A stretch of 64,000 nucleotides of DNA from Margaritifera margaritifera (GCA_029931535.1 JAQPZY010001448.1:1798001-1862000); one strand, 5' to 3'. Positions 48,986-59,670 are shown, numbered from the stretch's first letter. Numbers and translations are program-made. The notes: generated from the letters alone by a model not told the origin.

Positions 48986-49578
48986 AAGAGAAGGGCTGTT
49001 TTCTATTCTCTTCTCGTAAAAGTATTAAATCTGTTTCTGGATACACATTGTATAACAAAGTGGAAGACCTACATAAAACCAATGTAGGGATATAAATGTC
49101 ATTTTAGCTCACACAAATTCTAGAGGAATAACAATCTTGTTAAGTAATTATTTTCAGATTATTCTTCACAGAACCAAAATTGATAGTGCGAGAGATAAGT
49201 CAGTGTTAGATATTACAATTCGAAATCATCGATTAACACTTACTAACATATATCGACCAAACAGAGACAATCCTAATTTTTACTCTGAAATAAAAAAGAA
49301 GATATTTCATTATTAGAAAATGAATATGTAATAATCGGAGTAGATTTTAACATGGCCATGGACCCAGCTGTAGATGCATTCAACTACAGTAATATAAATA
49401 ACTCCAGAGCAAGAGAAATTATTTTAGACACGTGTGTTGAAAACAGTCGCATTGATATATGGGGATCATAATATGGGAACATGTAGATATACCTGGATGA
49501 AACATAATCCAGTAAAACAGGCTGGATTTTAATTTGTCTTGGTATCTGAAAATTTATTTACAAATGTAAAAAATGTTG

Positions 49579-49825
49579 CTATTGATCCAGGATATAGGAC
49601 AAATCCATGGGCGTCCGCAGGGGTGGAGTGGGGGAATGGGGGGGGGGGGGGGGAGTTGCCTCCTCCTTCCGGATTTTATATATATATCCCTTTGACTTTG
49701 GCTTCGCTATCCCCCCCCCCCCCCCCAGAAATCCTGCCGGACGCGCCCATGGAAAGATCATTCTATTGATCCAGAATATAGGACAGATCATATCTATTGA
49801 TCCAGAATATAGGACAGATCATTCT
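49579..49825. repeat. 31-bp triplication of the LINE endonuclease IDPEYRTDH segment
   Basis: ATTGATCCAGAATATAGGAC occurs at about 49581, 49765 and 49796. The peptide IDPGYRTDHS-MVL is the SDH-type end of the endonuclease and is expected once in an intact element. The MITE entered the first copy. Confidence 0.85.
49606..49751. mobile_element. short MITE with CATGGGCG ends, inside the LINE
   Basis: 146 bp. Ends CATGGGCGTCCGCAGG and CCGGACGCGCCCATG are inverted repeats. A G15 run and a C15 run lie near the two ends and could pair. Flanked by GACAAATC and GAAAGATC (6/8), compatible with a worn 8-bp hAT-type duplication. Confidence 0.75.
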
Positions 49826-50355
49826 ATGGTTTTAGGTAAAGATTGTTTTTCACAAAATAGAAAAAAGGAAAAGTTTTTGGAAATTTACCAGTTCACAAAT
49901 GTAATGGAGCAATATATTTTCTATGAGTATACTGAGGCGTTAGAAAATATACCCTTATCTGATTTGAAATTTATGATAAGTATTTTAAAAAAAAAATTTC
50001 TTTAAAATCATTCTGTTGGAAATTATAGAAGAAACAAATTCAAATGCATCTTACAAGAAAGGAAATGACGCACAACATGAAAATCAGCTTATTGCAGACA
50101 CTAATTGTTTAGAAGAAAGAAAGAAATTAAATGAGTTCACAGTATTAAATGGTAAAAAGAGAGCTGTGGTAATAATTTCGAAAAAGTACATCTATGGTGT
50201 TAAAGTAAGCTTCAGGGCAACATGGGTCGAATAAGAAAGAGACAATTACTGAGTACTTTTGTAATTTATAAAATAGAAGTCATTTGCAAAATATTGCCAT
50301 CACTTGTAAAAAGTGATAGTACATTACCAGAAAGTCAGAAAGAAATTTTGAAAGA

Positions 50356-50357
<2 letters not shown>

Positions 50358-50439
<82 letters not shown>

Positions 50440-50441
50440 TA
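50358..50441. repeat. (AT)n microsatellite in the LINE linker
   Basis: About 80 bp of pure AT directly after the LINE text KEILKETI. Confidence 0.97.
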
Positions 50442-50770
50442 TTCTTTGAATGTTTTTACACAACTGTGTTGGGCTGATGGCAGCATAACATAGATATGTA
50501 GTTTACACGTTTTAGACCGTTTCTTAAATGTGTCTTCTTTCTTTCTTGTATTGTTTATCCTTTGTTTATTTCCCCGTCATTTAAACGTGTAGGAGTCATG
50601 AATTCTTCTAGGCTTTTGTGTTTAGTGTTTAGTGTTTTGTGGATGTAAATTGTTTCTTCCCCTGAGGAAGAGCTTGTTTAGCTCAAAACTTTTTCCCCTG
50701 ACGAAGAGCTTGTTTAACTCGAAACGTTGGGAAACTGTTTCGTATTTGCGCCGTTATCAATTTTTGTGTC

Positions 50771-50773
<3 letters not shown>
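50442..50773. other. insert between LINE linker and RT parts
   Basis: This stretch and the following AT run interrupt the LINE. It has no LINE similarity by eye and may be a separate retroelement end, as suggested by the hammerhead-like motifs. Confidence 0.45.
50655..50740 (+). ncRNA. tandem hammerhead-ribozyme-like core motifs
   Basis: Two copies 36 bp apart of CTGANGA, a short stem, then GAAAC-like: CTGAGGA (50662-50668) with stem GAGCT-TGTTT-AGCTC then AAAAC, and CTGACGA (50698-50704) with GAGCTTGTTTAACTC then GAAACG (50721-50726). This is the order of a hammerhead core (CUGANGA, stem II, GAAA), as known from Penelope-like retroelements, whose sequences also often contain CTCGAAACGTTGG. 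The first copy lost the G of GAAA and the second has a mismatch in stem II. Stems I and III were not established, so activity is not claimed; it may simply be a retroelement end. Confidence 0.35.

Positions 50774-50838
<65 letters not shown>
50774..50838. repeat. (AT)n microsatellite
   Basis: About 65 bp of pure AT. Confidence 0.97.
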
Positions 50839-50839
<1 letters not shown>

Positions 50840-50990
50840 CGGGAAACTGAAAAATAAGTACTTGAAAAATTCTTAATTGTTCAGATATCCCGGAAAAATA
50901 CATGCAAAATCAAAAGTATTCTGGTTGAAGTTTTGTGGAATAATATTGGAGTTTTATTAATAGAGCTATTTATATCAGTAACAAGAAAGG

Positions 50991-51051
50991 AGAGTTATCT
51001 CCTTCACAAAAGGAAGGAGTTTAAACATGTATAACCAAAGGAGATAACTCT
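50991..51051. repeat. 61-bp foldback with AGAGTTATCTCC ends
   Basis: AGAGTTATCTCCTT pairs with AAGGAGATAACTCT around a 33-bp loop. GGGAGATAACTC-type termini are frequent in molluscan small elements (recollection). It sits just before the RT part of the LINE. Confidence 0.65.
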
Positions 51052-51106
51052 AAGAAATTCCTTACAAACCAGAGACCAATTTCACTTCTAAATGTTTCTT
51101 ACAAAA

Positions 51107-51347
51107 TTGTTTCTGCCGGTATTACAAACTGCCTGTATTACAAACTGTCTGTATTACAAACTGCCTGTATTACAAACTGTCTGTATTACAAACTGTCTGT
51201 ATTACACACTGCCTGTATTACAAACTGTCTGTATTACAAACTGTCTGTATTACAAACTGCCTGTATTACAAACTGTCTGTATTACCCACTGCCTGTATTA
51301 CAAACTGTCTGTATTACAAACTGCATGTATTACAAACTGGATTAAGA
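51107..51347. repeat. 16-bp tandem array seeded in the LINE RT, about 15 copies
   Basis: Unit GTATTACAAACTGCCT with C/T and A/C variants. It lies between SAGITN and NWIKSIHSEIIDTDQT of the LINE; in an intact element GITN(R/W)IK would occur once. The unit is therefore the GGTATTACAAACTG codons of the RT repeated in place. The unit is not a multiple of 3, but 48 (3 units) is, so a frame stays open. Confidence 0.93.
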
Positions 51348-52250
51348 GTATTCATTCTGAAATTATTGATACTGATCAAACATGATCAAATTAGGTGGAT
51401 ATACAGCTGAGCATATATGAAATCTTTATGATGTCATGTACGATACAAAAAATCATAGCAAGGTCTACTCTTGTTTATAAATTTTGAAAAGACATTTGAT
51501 TCTCTGGCATAATTATTCATAACAAAGTATTGAAATTTTTTTACTTACAAGACTAAATAAAAAAAAAAAAAAAAAAATCAAATCTTGTGTTATTGTAATG
51601 GTTAAACTTCTGCATGGTTTAATGTTCAAATATGCTGTAAACAAGATGATACACTCTCCCCCTACATATTCATTTTGTGTGGAGAGAATTTAACTCATAT
51701 TGTAAGGAAAAAATAAGGATATTAAAGATATCGGGATTAACGATGTGAATAATCTTGCATTCTGATACTCTGATGAAACATAACTTACTCTTGATAGTTC
51801 AGAGAAATCTTTGAAATCTGCATTAGGTCTTCTCTCCCAGTACTCAAAGTACTCTGGTCTTAGTATTAATATTGTATTTAAAAAAAAAAGGATATAGTCT
51901 GGTCTGGAAGTAGAACAGAAAGTAAAGTGATATTCGGTCCTGAATACAACTGTACCGAATCTACATTTCTAAGTATACTATTTTCATCGATTTAGAAAGG
52001 AGTATTACTCTTAATTACACATCCAAAATAAGAGAAATAAAAAAAAATAATCTTCGTACTGAGTGGTCAAAACAATTACTTACACCTTTCGGAACAAAAT
52101 AATAGTAAGTAAAAGTCTGGTATAACCTGAAGTTAATTTTGTGCTATTATCCTTTACCAAGTTCTTTAGAACATATTTCCAAGGAGCTGAATGCATTCTT
52201 GTATAAGTTTATTTGGAATGAATGGAGGGATATCATTAGGCGAAACATTC

Positions 52251-52394
52251 AAACAACAGGTTACAAATATAGTTGACTATAAACATTGTTATAACAGGTT
52301 ACAAATTTAGTTGACTATAAGCATTGTTATAACAGGTTACAAATATAGTTGACTATAAACATTGTAATAACAGGTTACAAATATAGTGGACTAA
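52251..52394. repeat. 38-bp tandem array seeded in the LINE C-terminal region, 4 copies
   Basis: Unit AACAGGTTACAAATATAGTT plus GACTATAAACATTGTTAT. It falls between WRDIIRRNIQTTGYKYS and SGLSLISIIKFIHSLKL of the LINE, where a single Y..GGL phrase is expected. Confidence 0.88.
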
Positions 52395-52734
52395 GCCTGA
52401 TCAGTATTATTAAGTTTATCCATTCACTAAAACTTAAAAAGGCTGAGGAGAATGTTAATATTAGATCTAAAATGAAATCACTTAAATTTTAGTAATTAAT
52501 ATAGATCAAATTTCTTCATTCGGAGTAGATTATACATTTTAAATTAAGAAAATGTAATCCTTCCTAAGCCGGTGTTTTCCCAGACCTTTTAGAACTCAAT
52601 GATGTATAATGATAGTATTCCACAATAACCATTTATAAACATCTGTAATGTGTAAATTTTGAAGAACTGTTATATGTCTTTAAAATAATTCTGTTTTATG
52701 GTTATTTATCCTAATGCAGATTTAATTCCTAGTG

Positions 52735-52772
52735 AACGAGTGTGTGTGTGTGTGTATCTGTGTGTGTGTGTA
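52735..52772. repeat. short (GT)n tract
   Basis: Interrupted GT dinucleotide run, about 36 bp. Confidence 0.9.
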
Positions 52773-52885
52773 ACCTTGCGCAAATTATGTGTCCTTTTGT
52801 CTTGATCAGGATTTCTTTCTCCACTTGCATTCTTTCTTCTTTCACATAAAATAAAAAATCCTAGTTAAACTCTCCCTTAATGCCG

Positions 52886-52995
<110 letters not shown>

Positions 52996-53734
52996 GTAAT
53001 CAGATTTTTTTATGATATGATGTAAAGTGTATGTCAGGCTGGTCATGTAGGTGCATTTACTCATCTTAAATTAAATATAAATTGTTGTTCTAAAATTTAA
53101 TAATCAATATATAGTTTATCCAAAGTCTATTCAATCCTGATTGTTGAATGCTCTGCACCTCAATTGTCATCCAAAAACCTCCAGACGAAAATTATTGACC
53201 GCCATGCACTTTTATAATGGTGGTCAGATGTTAAACTGGGTTAAGAAAAGAGGACGTCAGATCTAATCATAAGAAATAACATGCAAATACAAATTTGGTT
53301 TAAAAATAGCTTATCCGGCCTGCGCCCTGGAGCAAGTTGCACATGCCTGTTGTATAGTCTGAAAATCAAAGGCTCACCACCGTGGCACTCTTTTGGTTCT
53401 GGGAAAAAAGTTTCGGTTTTATAGAGTTGATTTTAGTGCAAAATTGATATGTGAGATCGAAAATTTCTTTCCATTTCCAGATTAGATGGTGCTTTGGTTT
53501 ACTGAGATGAAGTTTTCTAAATTAAGGAAGGCAAAATTCAGGACAGGAATCATGATTAGATTTCGAGGGGATTCGGTTTTTAGAGATTTTGATCTTGGCA
53601 TATCTCACTGTATATCGATTACACATAAATGTGTGATTATTGACTTGCAGTGCAATCAGTACATAATAATTGTTGCTGGTAAATTTAGATACAATATCGT
53701 AGACCGTACTTAATCATTGAAAACTTAGATCAAC
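52996..53734. other. AT-rich interval, no gene recognised
   Basis: The 75-codon frame at 53486-53713 (+) has no recognised signature. Confidence 0.4.
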
Positions 53735-54060
53735 CACGATATATTTCTTGGCTGGTACTGTTCCTATTTCATCTTAAGAACACACACTTTTTTGGTCATT
53801 CATCACTAACCGAAATATATCCGTCGATCACTTTATTCATATCTCGTTCATAGTTTCGTCTATCCAGTCTTTACTGTTACACACACTAAAAATGAATATA
53901 TTGGGGTGACCCATGAAAGGCACGTGAAATGTGATAATATATTGGGGTCACCCATGACAAGCACTTGAAATGTGACGAAAACAAAGGCAGTGACAAAATC
54001 CGACCATGTAACGTCCAAAGAGGTAACAAGAGTACAGCAATCTAAACCTGATATTCTTAT
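53735..54060. repeat. dispersed repeat, copy 2 (pair of 46620-46950)
   Basis: Collinear with the 46.6 kb copy. Here the ATATATTGGGGTCACCCATG segment is itself tandemly duplicated (about 45 bp, 53895-53975). Confidence 0.65.
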
Positions 54061-54079
54061 TGTTCTTGTTTGTTTGTTT

Positions 54080-54122
<43 letters not shown>
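54080..54122. repeat. (TTA)n microsatellite
   Basis: About 14 triplets. Confidence 0.95.
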
Positions 54123-54123
<1 letters not shown>

Positions 54124-55506
54124 CACCTCACTGCACCGAGTTTTTAAAAAAAATCGCTGCCGGTGGCAGGTTTTGTTTTCCAGACAACCCTGCGAATCAG
54201 TGTTTAAACTATTATTTTAACTCTGATTCTAAAACGCCATTGATAGCATGCAATTTGCACATGAGAAAGGCTCATAGTCTTATTTCGTCAGTCCTCCAGC
54301 CAGATCGTTACGGAGATAACTAAGTTTAGGGTATTTTGATACTCTAGACAAGAATGACAGCCTAAGCCCCAGGCTTCATTATTGAAAGACCGAATAGCAC
54401 AAGGTACCTTTTAATGCATGTTAATTGACAAACTAACCAGACCATCTTTAAAGGTAATGACATTTATCTAGCTTAACTGACGCTGTAAACCTTTCCGGAC
54501 AAAACATTACCACATAATTATTCAGGTATAGGAGATAATGAGACTCTTAATTTATAGGGCAAACAGCTGGAAGCAGCTTTGCAAGAAATAGTTGAGAATT
54601 TTGTTCTGTGTTCCCGTCCATCCAGAAAGTCAATTAAAATGTTCGATCACGCTCCGGATACTAAATAGTTGTTCGCTTAGCCTGTAGTTGACTTGTCTCG
54701 TTTAACCAGACCTCTTTCGTGGCTCCGTGAGATCTCCGTCTGGTTAAAAAAAAAGAAAAAAAGAAAAAGAGGAGTTTTACTTGTAACGCTAGGACAAAGC
54801 TTTCCAGAATTTGAATAAGGTGTTTTGATTGGCTAGTAAGACGAGATGAAGTAATACATGATTGTGATGACGTGATGACATCATGTTACACGTAAACATT
54901 GACAGTTGCATTGGCTGATTGAAAGATGTCTCCTGGACCGGCGTCTGTTTATAAAGAAATGATGCTTAATTATAATATAATTTTGGCTTGAATGATCGCA
55001 GAAAGTACAATAACATAAGCTTTAAGTTAGCGAGAAATATCTTCGTAGTTTCGCTTGTACAAAGTTTGACCTTAGCGCCTACAATCGGCAACAGCGATCA
55101 AATACAATATTTGCCAGACCGTCGTATGAGCTCACGAAGCCACGCGACTAGTGGAAGGCTTCTTCAGGTGAATTCTAATATTTATACGCCATTTTTGCGG
55201 GTTCTCGGTGATTCATGTCTGCGGAACGAGCCAAGTAAAAAATTAATGAATTGATTTGTCCAATTTTGTTTGCGAATCCAGGGCTAATATTTTCATAAAC
55301 ACTTTGGTCTAAGCGGCTAATAATTGGTGATAAGAATGTTGAGTTTGTATTCATTTGAAAGATAAATTTGTCCTTTGCAAGAAATGAGTTTTTTTGATAG
55401 TGTAAATTGAAAACTACGAATCTTTGAGGATAAAATATAAGGGCTGGTTGTATGAAGATTTTTGTTATTAGCGTGTTGTGCGGAATTAACATTAGGCTCA
55501 ATCATC
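54123..55506. other. mixed interval, no gene recognised
   Basis: A short inverted repeat (GTTTAACCAGAC at 54699-54710 against GTCTGGTTAAA at 54738-54748) encloses about 28 bp. Composition from 54980 to 55250 is less AT-biased and a frame (54988-55254 +) is open, but no domain was recognised. Confidence 0.4.
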
Positions 55507-56190
55507 AGCTATTTGTGGGCTAAAGTGACGTATGGCCCTATTTGTGGGCTTAAGTGCCGTATGGCCCTATTTGTGGACTTAAGTGCCGTATAGCCCTATT
55601 TGTGGACTTAAGTGGCGTATAGCCCTATTTGTGGATTTAAGTGACGTATAGCCCTATTTTTGGATTTAAGTGACGTATAGCCCTATTTGTTGACTTAAGT
55701 GCCGTATGGCCCTATTTGTGGACTTAAGTGCCGTATAGCCTTATTTGTGGACTTAAGTGCCGTATGGCCCTATTTGTGGACTTAAGTGCCGTATAGCCCT
55801 ATTTGTGGACTTAAGTGCCGTATAGCCCTATTTGTGGGTTTAAGTGCCGTATAGCCCTATTTGTGGACTTAAGTGCCGTATAGCCCTATTTGCGGATTTA
55901 AGTGACCAATTTGTGGATTTAAGTGACGTATAGCCCTATTTGTGGACTTAAGTGCCGTATAGCCTTATTTGTGGATTTAAGTGGCGTATAGCCCTATTTG
56001 TGGATTTAAGTGACCAATTTGTGGATTTAAGTGACGTATAGCCCTATTTGTGGATTTAAGTGATGTATAGCCCTATTTGTGGACTTAAGTGACGTATAGC
56101 CCTATTTGTGGATTTAAGTGACGTATAGCCCTATTTGTGGACTTAAGTGACGTAAAGCCCTATTTGTGGGCCTAAGTGCCGTATAGTTCC
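55507..56190. repeat. minisatellite, 29 bp unit, about 23 copies
   Basis: Unit CCTATTTGTGGACTTAAGTG plus CCGTATAGC. Three variant classes (GACTTAAGTGCC, GATTTAAGTGAC, GGGCTTAAG) are interleaved. Two identical short units (AAGTGACCAATTTGTGGATT) near 55901 and 56010 show duplication of multi-unit blocks. Confidence 0.95.
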
Positions 56191-56837
56191 ATTTGATTTC
56201 TTCAGTTTTATAAAGAATTAGGATTAAACTTTGATCAGGATCATACTATCATACCCAAAGTCTTATTTTCTGTAAATAAGGGAGGTAATTGATAATATAT
56301 ATCCAAAATAATTCCTTGTCTCCTACTTCTGGATATTTTAATAAAACCCCTCACAAGACTGGAACCGTTATTATGACAATTCATTTCCCAATAAAAATGG
56401 AACAACTTCTTTAGTTTTCAGAAAATTTTAAATATTGAATACAAACTCAAAATTCCTATCAGCATTATTAACCATTCAGATCAAAGTGTACATGTAAGTA
56501 TTACCCACGGATTCCCTAACATATTGAACAAATCAATTACTTTATTAAAACAAATCGACACAGTGTTATTGTACTTATTTATCTCTGCTTTTAACATTTT
56601 CATACATAGAATGTATAATATTACAAATGTTTTCTCTAATCCCTAATTCCGGTAATTTGTACCATAATGTATCTTTTGCAACATAGTCAAAAGCTTTTGT
56701 AAAATCAATACAAGCGCAATATAGTTTCTTACCTGAATTTAAACAACGAGTAATTAAACCATGGAATATAAGATTATTATCCACAGTAACATATTATCGC
56801 TGACCGTGACTGAACTTTAATATAAAAAGTATAATCT

Positions 56838-57002
56838 TCTACCCACTTAACAAGTCTATTGCCCACTCTACAAGTCTATTGCCCACTCTACAAGTCTATT
56901 GCCCACACTACAAGACTATTGTTTACAATAATCCTCTGCCCACTCTACAAGTTTATTGACCACTCTACAAGTGTACTGCCCACTCTACGAGTCTACTGTT
57001 TA
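56838..57002 (-). repeat. 20-bp tandem array seeded in the LINE RT, about 7-8 copies
   Basis: Unit CCACTCTACAAGTCTATTGC. On the minus strand it reads VGNRLVEW-like text and the last unit runs into GWKII-LFILKF / WVEDYTFYI, the NRL..W.E.Y segment of the RT fingers. One unit carries an inserted GTTTACAATA. Confidence 0.85.
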
Positions 57003-57840
57003 CAATATGGTTGAAGAATTAAACTAATACACTTAATAGAGTGATGCCAATATAATTTGAACCATATTAAATTCACCTTTTTTTTAATTAATTGACCCTT
57101 TTTATTAATTGGACCTTTTATGAACAGAAATATTTATTCCGTCAGACCAACTTTCAGGAAAAGTTCTGTATTAAAAATAATATTAACTTTTTTCAAACAA
57201 ATATGAGTGTAAATATATCATTATCTTGAATAAAAAAAATTCGTTCATCGTTTTATTGATACACTGCTCTTTCCACGTTTTAATTCTCTAATGGCTTTAC
57301 TTATCTCTTCTTCTGTAATATCTACATTCAACAGTTCAAACATAATTTCAGGATCGTCCCTTAAATATGCATTATACAATTCAGTGGTATCATTATCAGC
57401 ACTAAAATAAGGATCCTCGGGTATTTTGATACTTTTGAAAAAAAAGCTGCATATTCATTGACAATTATTTCAGTTGCTTGTTTAGTAGCGCATCCTTTTA
57501 GCAACAAGCAATGTTCTTCTGCATTTTAAAAAAGCGTATCTAACAATTGTTTGGTTTGTCGATCAATAAATTGAGCTCTACACGGCCTGTTTCTAAAGGT
57601 TGCACGTGCTTCAATACTCAGCCATGCATTACCGATATGACTCTTTCTCATTTCTTATGTAAATATTTTAGCATCGATTAAATTGATTTCTTTTAGTTTA
57701 ACATTCCACGTCAAAGCAAGGCGAATATCGCTGTGACCGATTTTGACTGTTTATTTGACGCTTTGTTAATTGGCGCTATAGAAAAAAAAAAGAAGATCCG
57801 TTACAGAAAAAAAAAATTACTTAAAAAAACGTCATACTTG
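57003..57840 (-). other. LINE linker and RT finger remnants
   Basis: Minus-strand phrases FELLNVDITEEEISKAIREL and QNFS-SWSDGINISVHKKG identify this as the middle part of the LINE relic described at 56575-59120. It is listed to account for the interval between arrays. Confidence 0.7.
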
Positions 57841-58200
57841 AGCTGGTAATTGTATCATGATTAACATTTAGATATAGAAATACGGTAATTGTATCATGAT
57901 TAACATTTAGATATAGAAATACGGTAATTGTATCATGATTCACATTTAGATACAGAAATACGGTAATTGTATCATGATTCACATTTAGATACAGAAATAC
58001 GGTAATTGTATCATGATTCACATTTAGATACAGAAATACGGTAATTGTATCATGATTCACATTTAGATACAGAAATACGGTAATTGTATCATGATTCACA
58101 TTTAGATACAGAAATACGGTAGTTGTATCATGATTCACATTTAGATACAGAAATACGGTAATTGTATCATGATTCACATTTAGATACAGAAATACGGTAC
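57841..58200 (-). repeat. 39-bp tandem array in the LINE linker, about 9 copies
   Basis: Unit CATGATTCACATTTAGATAC plus AGAAATACGGTAATTGTAT; frame-preserving, minus reading NHDTITVFLYLNV per period. It follows KYIWEYDW and the LINE resumes as NHDTITSSSMTFF, so a single NHDTI phrase of the linker seems to have been amplified. Confidence 0.9.
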
Positions 58201-58371
58201 ACTATTTAATGAACTTTCTGTTTCAATGAGAACAAGTTTAACTTGTTGGTGAAATCATCAGCCAATCGTATTCCCATATGTATTTCGACGATACATTATG
58301 AACATTTATATGTATAAAATCATCGTTTTTACCATTATCACATCTAGATATATATGTCTACTCAAAAACTG

Positions 58372-58622
58372 ATAGCACAGTGATTATAATAAGGGCTCGG
58401 ATAAATCACAGTGATCAGAATGAGGGTTCAAAGAAATCACAGTGATCAGAATGAGGGTTCAAAGAAATCACAGTGATCAGAATGAGGGTTCAAAGAAATC
58501 ACAGTGATCAGAATGAGGGTTCAAAGAAATCACAGTGATCAGAATGAGGGTTCAAAGAAATCACAGTGATCAGAATGAGGGCTCAGAGAAATCAGTGATC
58601 AGAATGAGGGCTCAGAGAATAA
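58372..58622 (-). repeat. 29-bp tandem array seeded in the LINE endonuclease, about 9 copies
   Basis: Unit CAGTGATCAGAATGAGGGTT plus CAAAGAAAT. The minus reading of the first units is SLSPHSDH(C)-IS, which is the conserved SDH-C-IS end of APE endonucleases, at the right place after GRIGHDTGVG. Units near 58600 keep the original GAGCCC spelling and those further on carry GAACCC. Confidence 0.88.
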
Positions 58623-58861
58623 TCAATCCAGCGTATGTCCCTGTTATTTATAAAGTGTATTAACCAACACCAGTGTCGTGACCAATACGCCCGTTTACAG
58701 TTCCAAGAGTCGCTTTCTTACAAAGGTCAACTAAAGCATTACCGTGCTCATTAACCTGTCGAGTATCACGTGATGCACGAGACATTAAAAAAAAAAACTG
58801 GCGTATAATCGTCGGGCAGTGGGATACTGATAAAATTATTATCATCTGCCAAAAATGATGT

Positions 58862-59115
58862 GGCAATGAACGTCGGACGTTAACATCTCCACTCTGAATC
58901 TGTGGTAATGAGCTTCCTTACGTTAACATCTCCACACTAAATATGTGGTGATGCGCGTCCTGACGTTAACATCTGCACTCTAAATCTGTGGCAGTTGGCG
59001 TCCTTAGGTTAACATCCTCACACTAAATCTGTGGTAAGGAGAGTCCTAACGTTAATATCTCCACACTAAATCTGTGGAAATGAGCGTCCTGACGTTAACA
59101 TCTCCATACTAAATA
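58862..59115 (-). repeat. 41-42 bp tandem array seeded on the endonuclease GDxN motif, about 6 copies
   Basis: Unit GACGTTAACATCTCCACACT plus AAATCTGTGGTAATGAGCGTCC. On the minus strand each copy reads GDVNVRTLI-TTDLV, that is, the catalytic GDFN(A)RT motif and following residues, normally present once. The copy at 58862-58890 continues into the unique endonuclease text. Confidence 0.9.
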
Positions 59116-59120
59116 CCGTG

Positions 59121-59509
59121 ATTTTCAGGGGATAGCCATTTCACATGTAATTAAATATGATAAATGAGGTCCAAATTGTTGTGAGACGGCGCGAGTTACA
59201 TGGCCATTCTGTTAAAACTTGTGATAAATTATTTAGTATGGTTTTCTTCACTTTGACTCTCTATCAAAGAATATACTAAAAAATAGTCAAGTTCATATTC
59301 ATATGAAAAAGAAATTATTTTACATCATAGAAGGGGAGCACACAAAATGTGAAGCAGATGCTGGCGTTTGCCTCCATTTTGCTCCGCTATTTTCAGCTTT
59401 TTGGTTGTTAACTGTATGAGGTCACGTGGTCACGTTTTCATGGCAGTTAAATACACAGCACACAGGAGGCTTCCTTAATCTAGGAAACATAGGTCTTGTT
59501 TGCGAAAAT
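59121..59509. other. unremarkable interval
   Basis: Nothing recognised. Confidence 0.35.
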
Positions 59510-59670
59510 GGTATTTAAAAACTCTTCAGTTATATATATATATATATATATATATAAAGTTGTTAATAAGGCTGCTATATCATATCTGTTATTCACCGTG
59601 TTATATCAAACTGTATAACTGTTATTCTCCGTACTATATCAAACTTGTTAATAAGTTTACTATTATCATA
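59510..59670. repeat. (AT)n and a short diverged tandem repeat
   Basis: About 26 bp of AT at 59531-59556, then ATATCAAACTTGTTAATAAG / TATATCAAACTGTATAACTG-type repeats (about 30 bp, 3 copies). Confidence 0.7.

Larger units (their letters stand above)
49065..52650 (+). pseudogene. decayed Tx1/L1-like LINE ORF2 (endonuclease, linker, reverse transcriptase)
   Basis: Plus-strand pieces run in order. APE endonuclease: NSRGITILLSNYF (about 49118-49160), VLDITIRNHRLTLTNIYRPN (49206-49265), GVDFNMAMDPAVDAFNYSNI (about 49337-49396), then SRIDIW and TWMKHNPVKQAG, IDPGYRT. Linker: YFYEYTEALENIPLSDLK (about 49920-49980) and RATWVE (about 50215). RT: NQRPISLLNVSYKIVSAGITN (51067-51130), DTDQT, AEHI-NLYDVMYD (about 51400-51440), CL-NFEKTFDSL motif A (about 51470-51510), NKDIKDIGINDVNNLAF-YSDET with YSDE in place of the YADD box (about 51708-51782), SEKSLKSALGLLSQYSKYSG, FIWNEWRDIIRR (about 52208-52245), ISIIKFIHSLKLKK (52405-52445). 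Stops, frameshifts, a MITE, a foldback, microsatellites and arrays break it. It encodes the cut-and-copy enzymes of a retrotransposon but is dead. Confidence 0.88.
56575..59120 (-). pseudogene. decayed LINE ORF2 (endonuclease, linker, reverse transcriptase)
   Basis: Minus-strand order from 59120 downward. Endonuclease: GDVNVR (catalytic GDFN-type motif), IPLPDDYTP (about 58805-58830), RASRDTRQVNEHGNALVDLC and KATLGTVNGRIGHDTGVG (58660-58780), SPHSDH. Linker: NVSSKYIWEYDW (about 58262-58300), NHDTI, then ARATFRNRPCRAQF-like text (about 57560-57600), ITEEEISKAIRELKRGKSS (about 57270-57330). RT: SWSDGINISVHKKG-like (about 57110-57160), GNRLV(E/K)W, then GLITRCLNSGKKLYCACIDF and TKAFDYVAKDTLWYKLPELG (motif A) with HSMYENVKSR (56575-56755). 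Motif B and the YADD box are not seen below 56575. Each of the four arrays between 56.84 and 59.12 kb falls inside this order. Stops and frameshifts are frequent. Clade is uncertain; it resembles LINEs common in molluscs and cnidarians. Confidence 0.85.

Noticed and set aside
54060..54323. Frame starting with poly-Tyr (TTA/TAT repeat) as a membrane protein
   Set aside because: Its hydrophobic part is the (TTA)n microsatellite.
57841..58177. 118-codon frame as a repeat protein gene
   Set aside because: Arises from a 39-bp frame-preserving array within a LINE linker.
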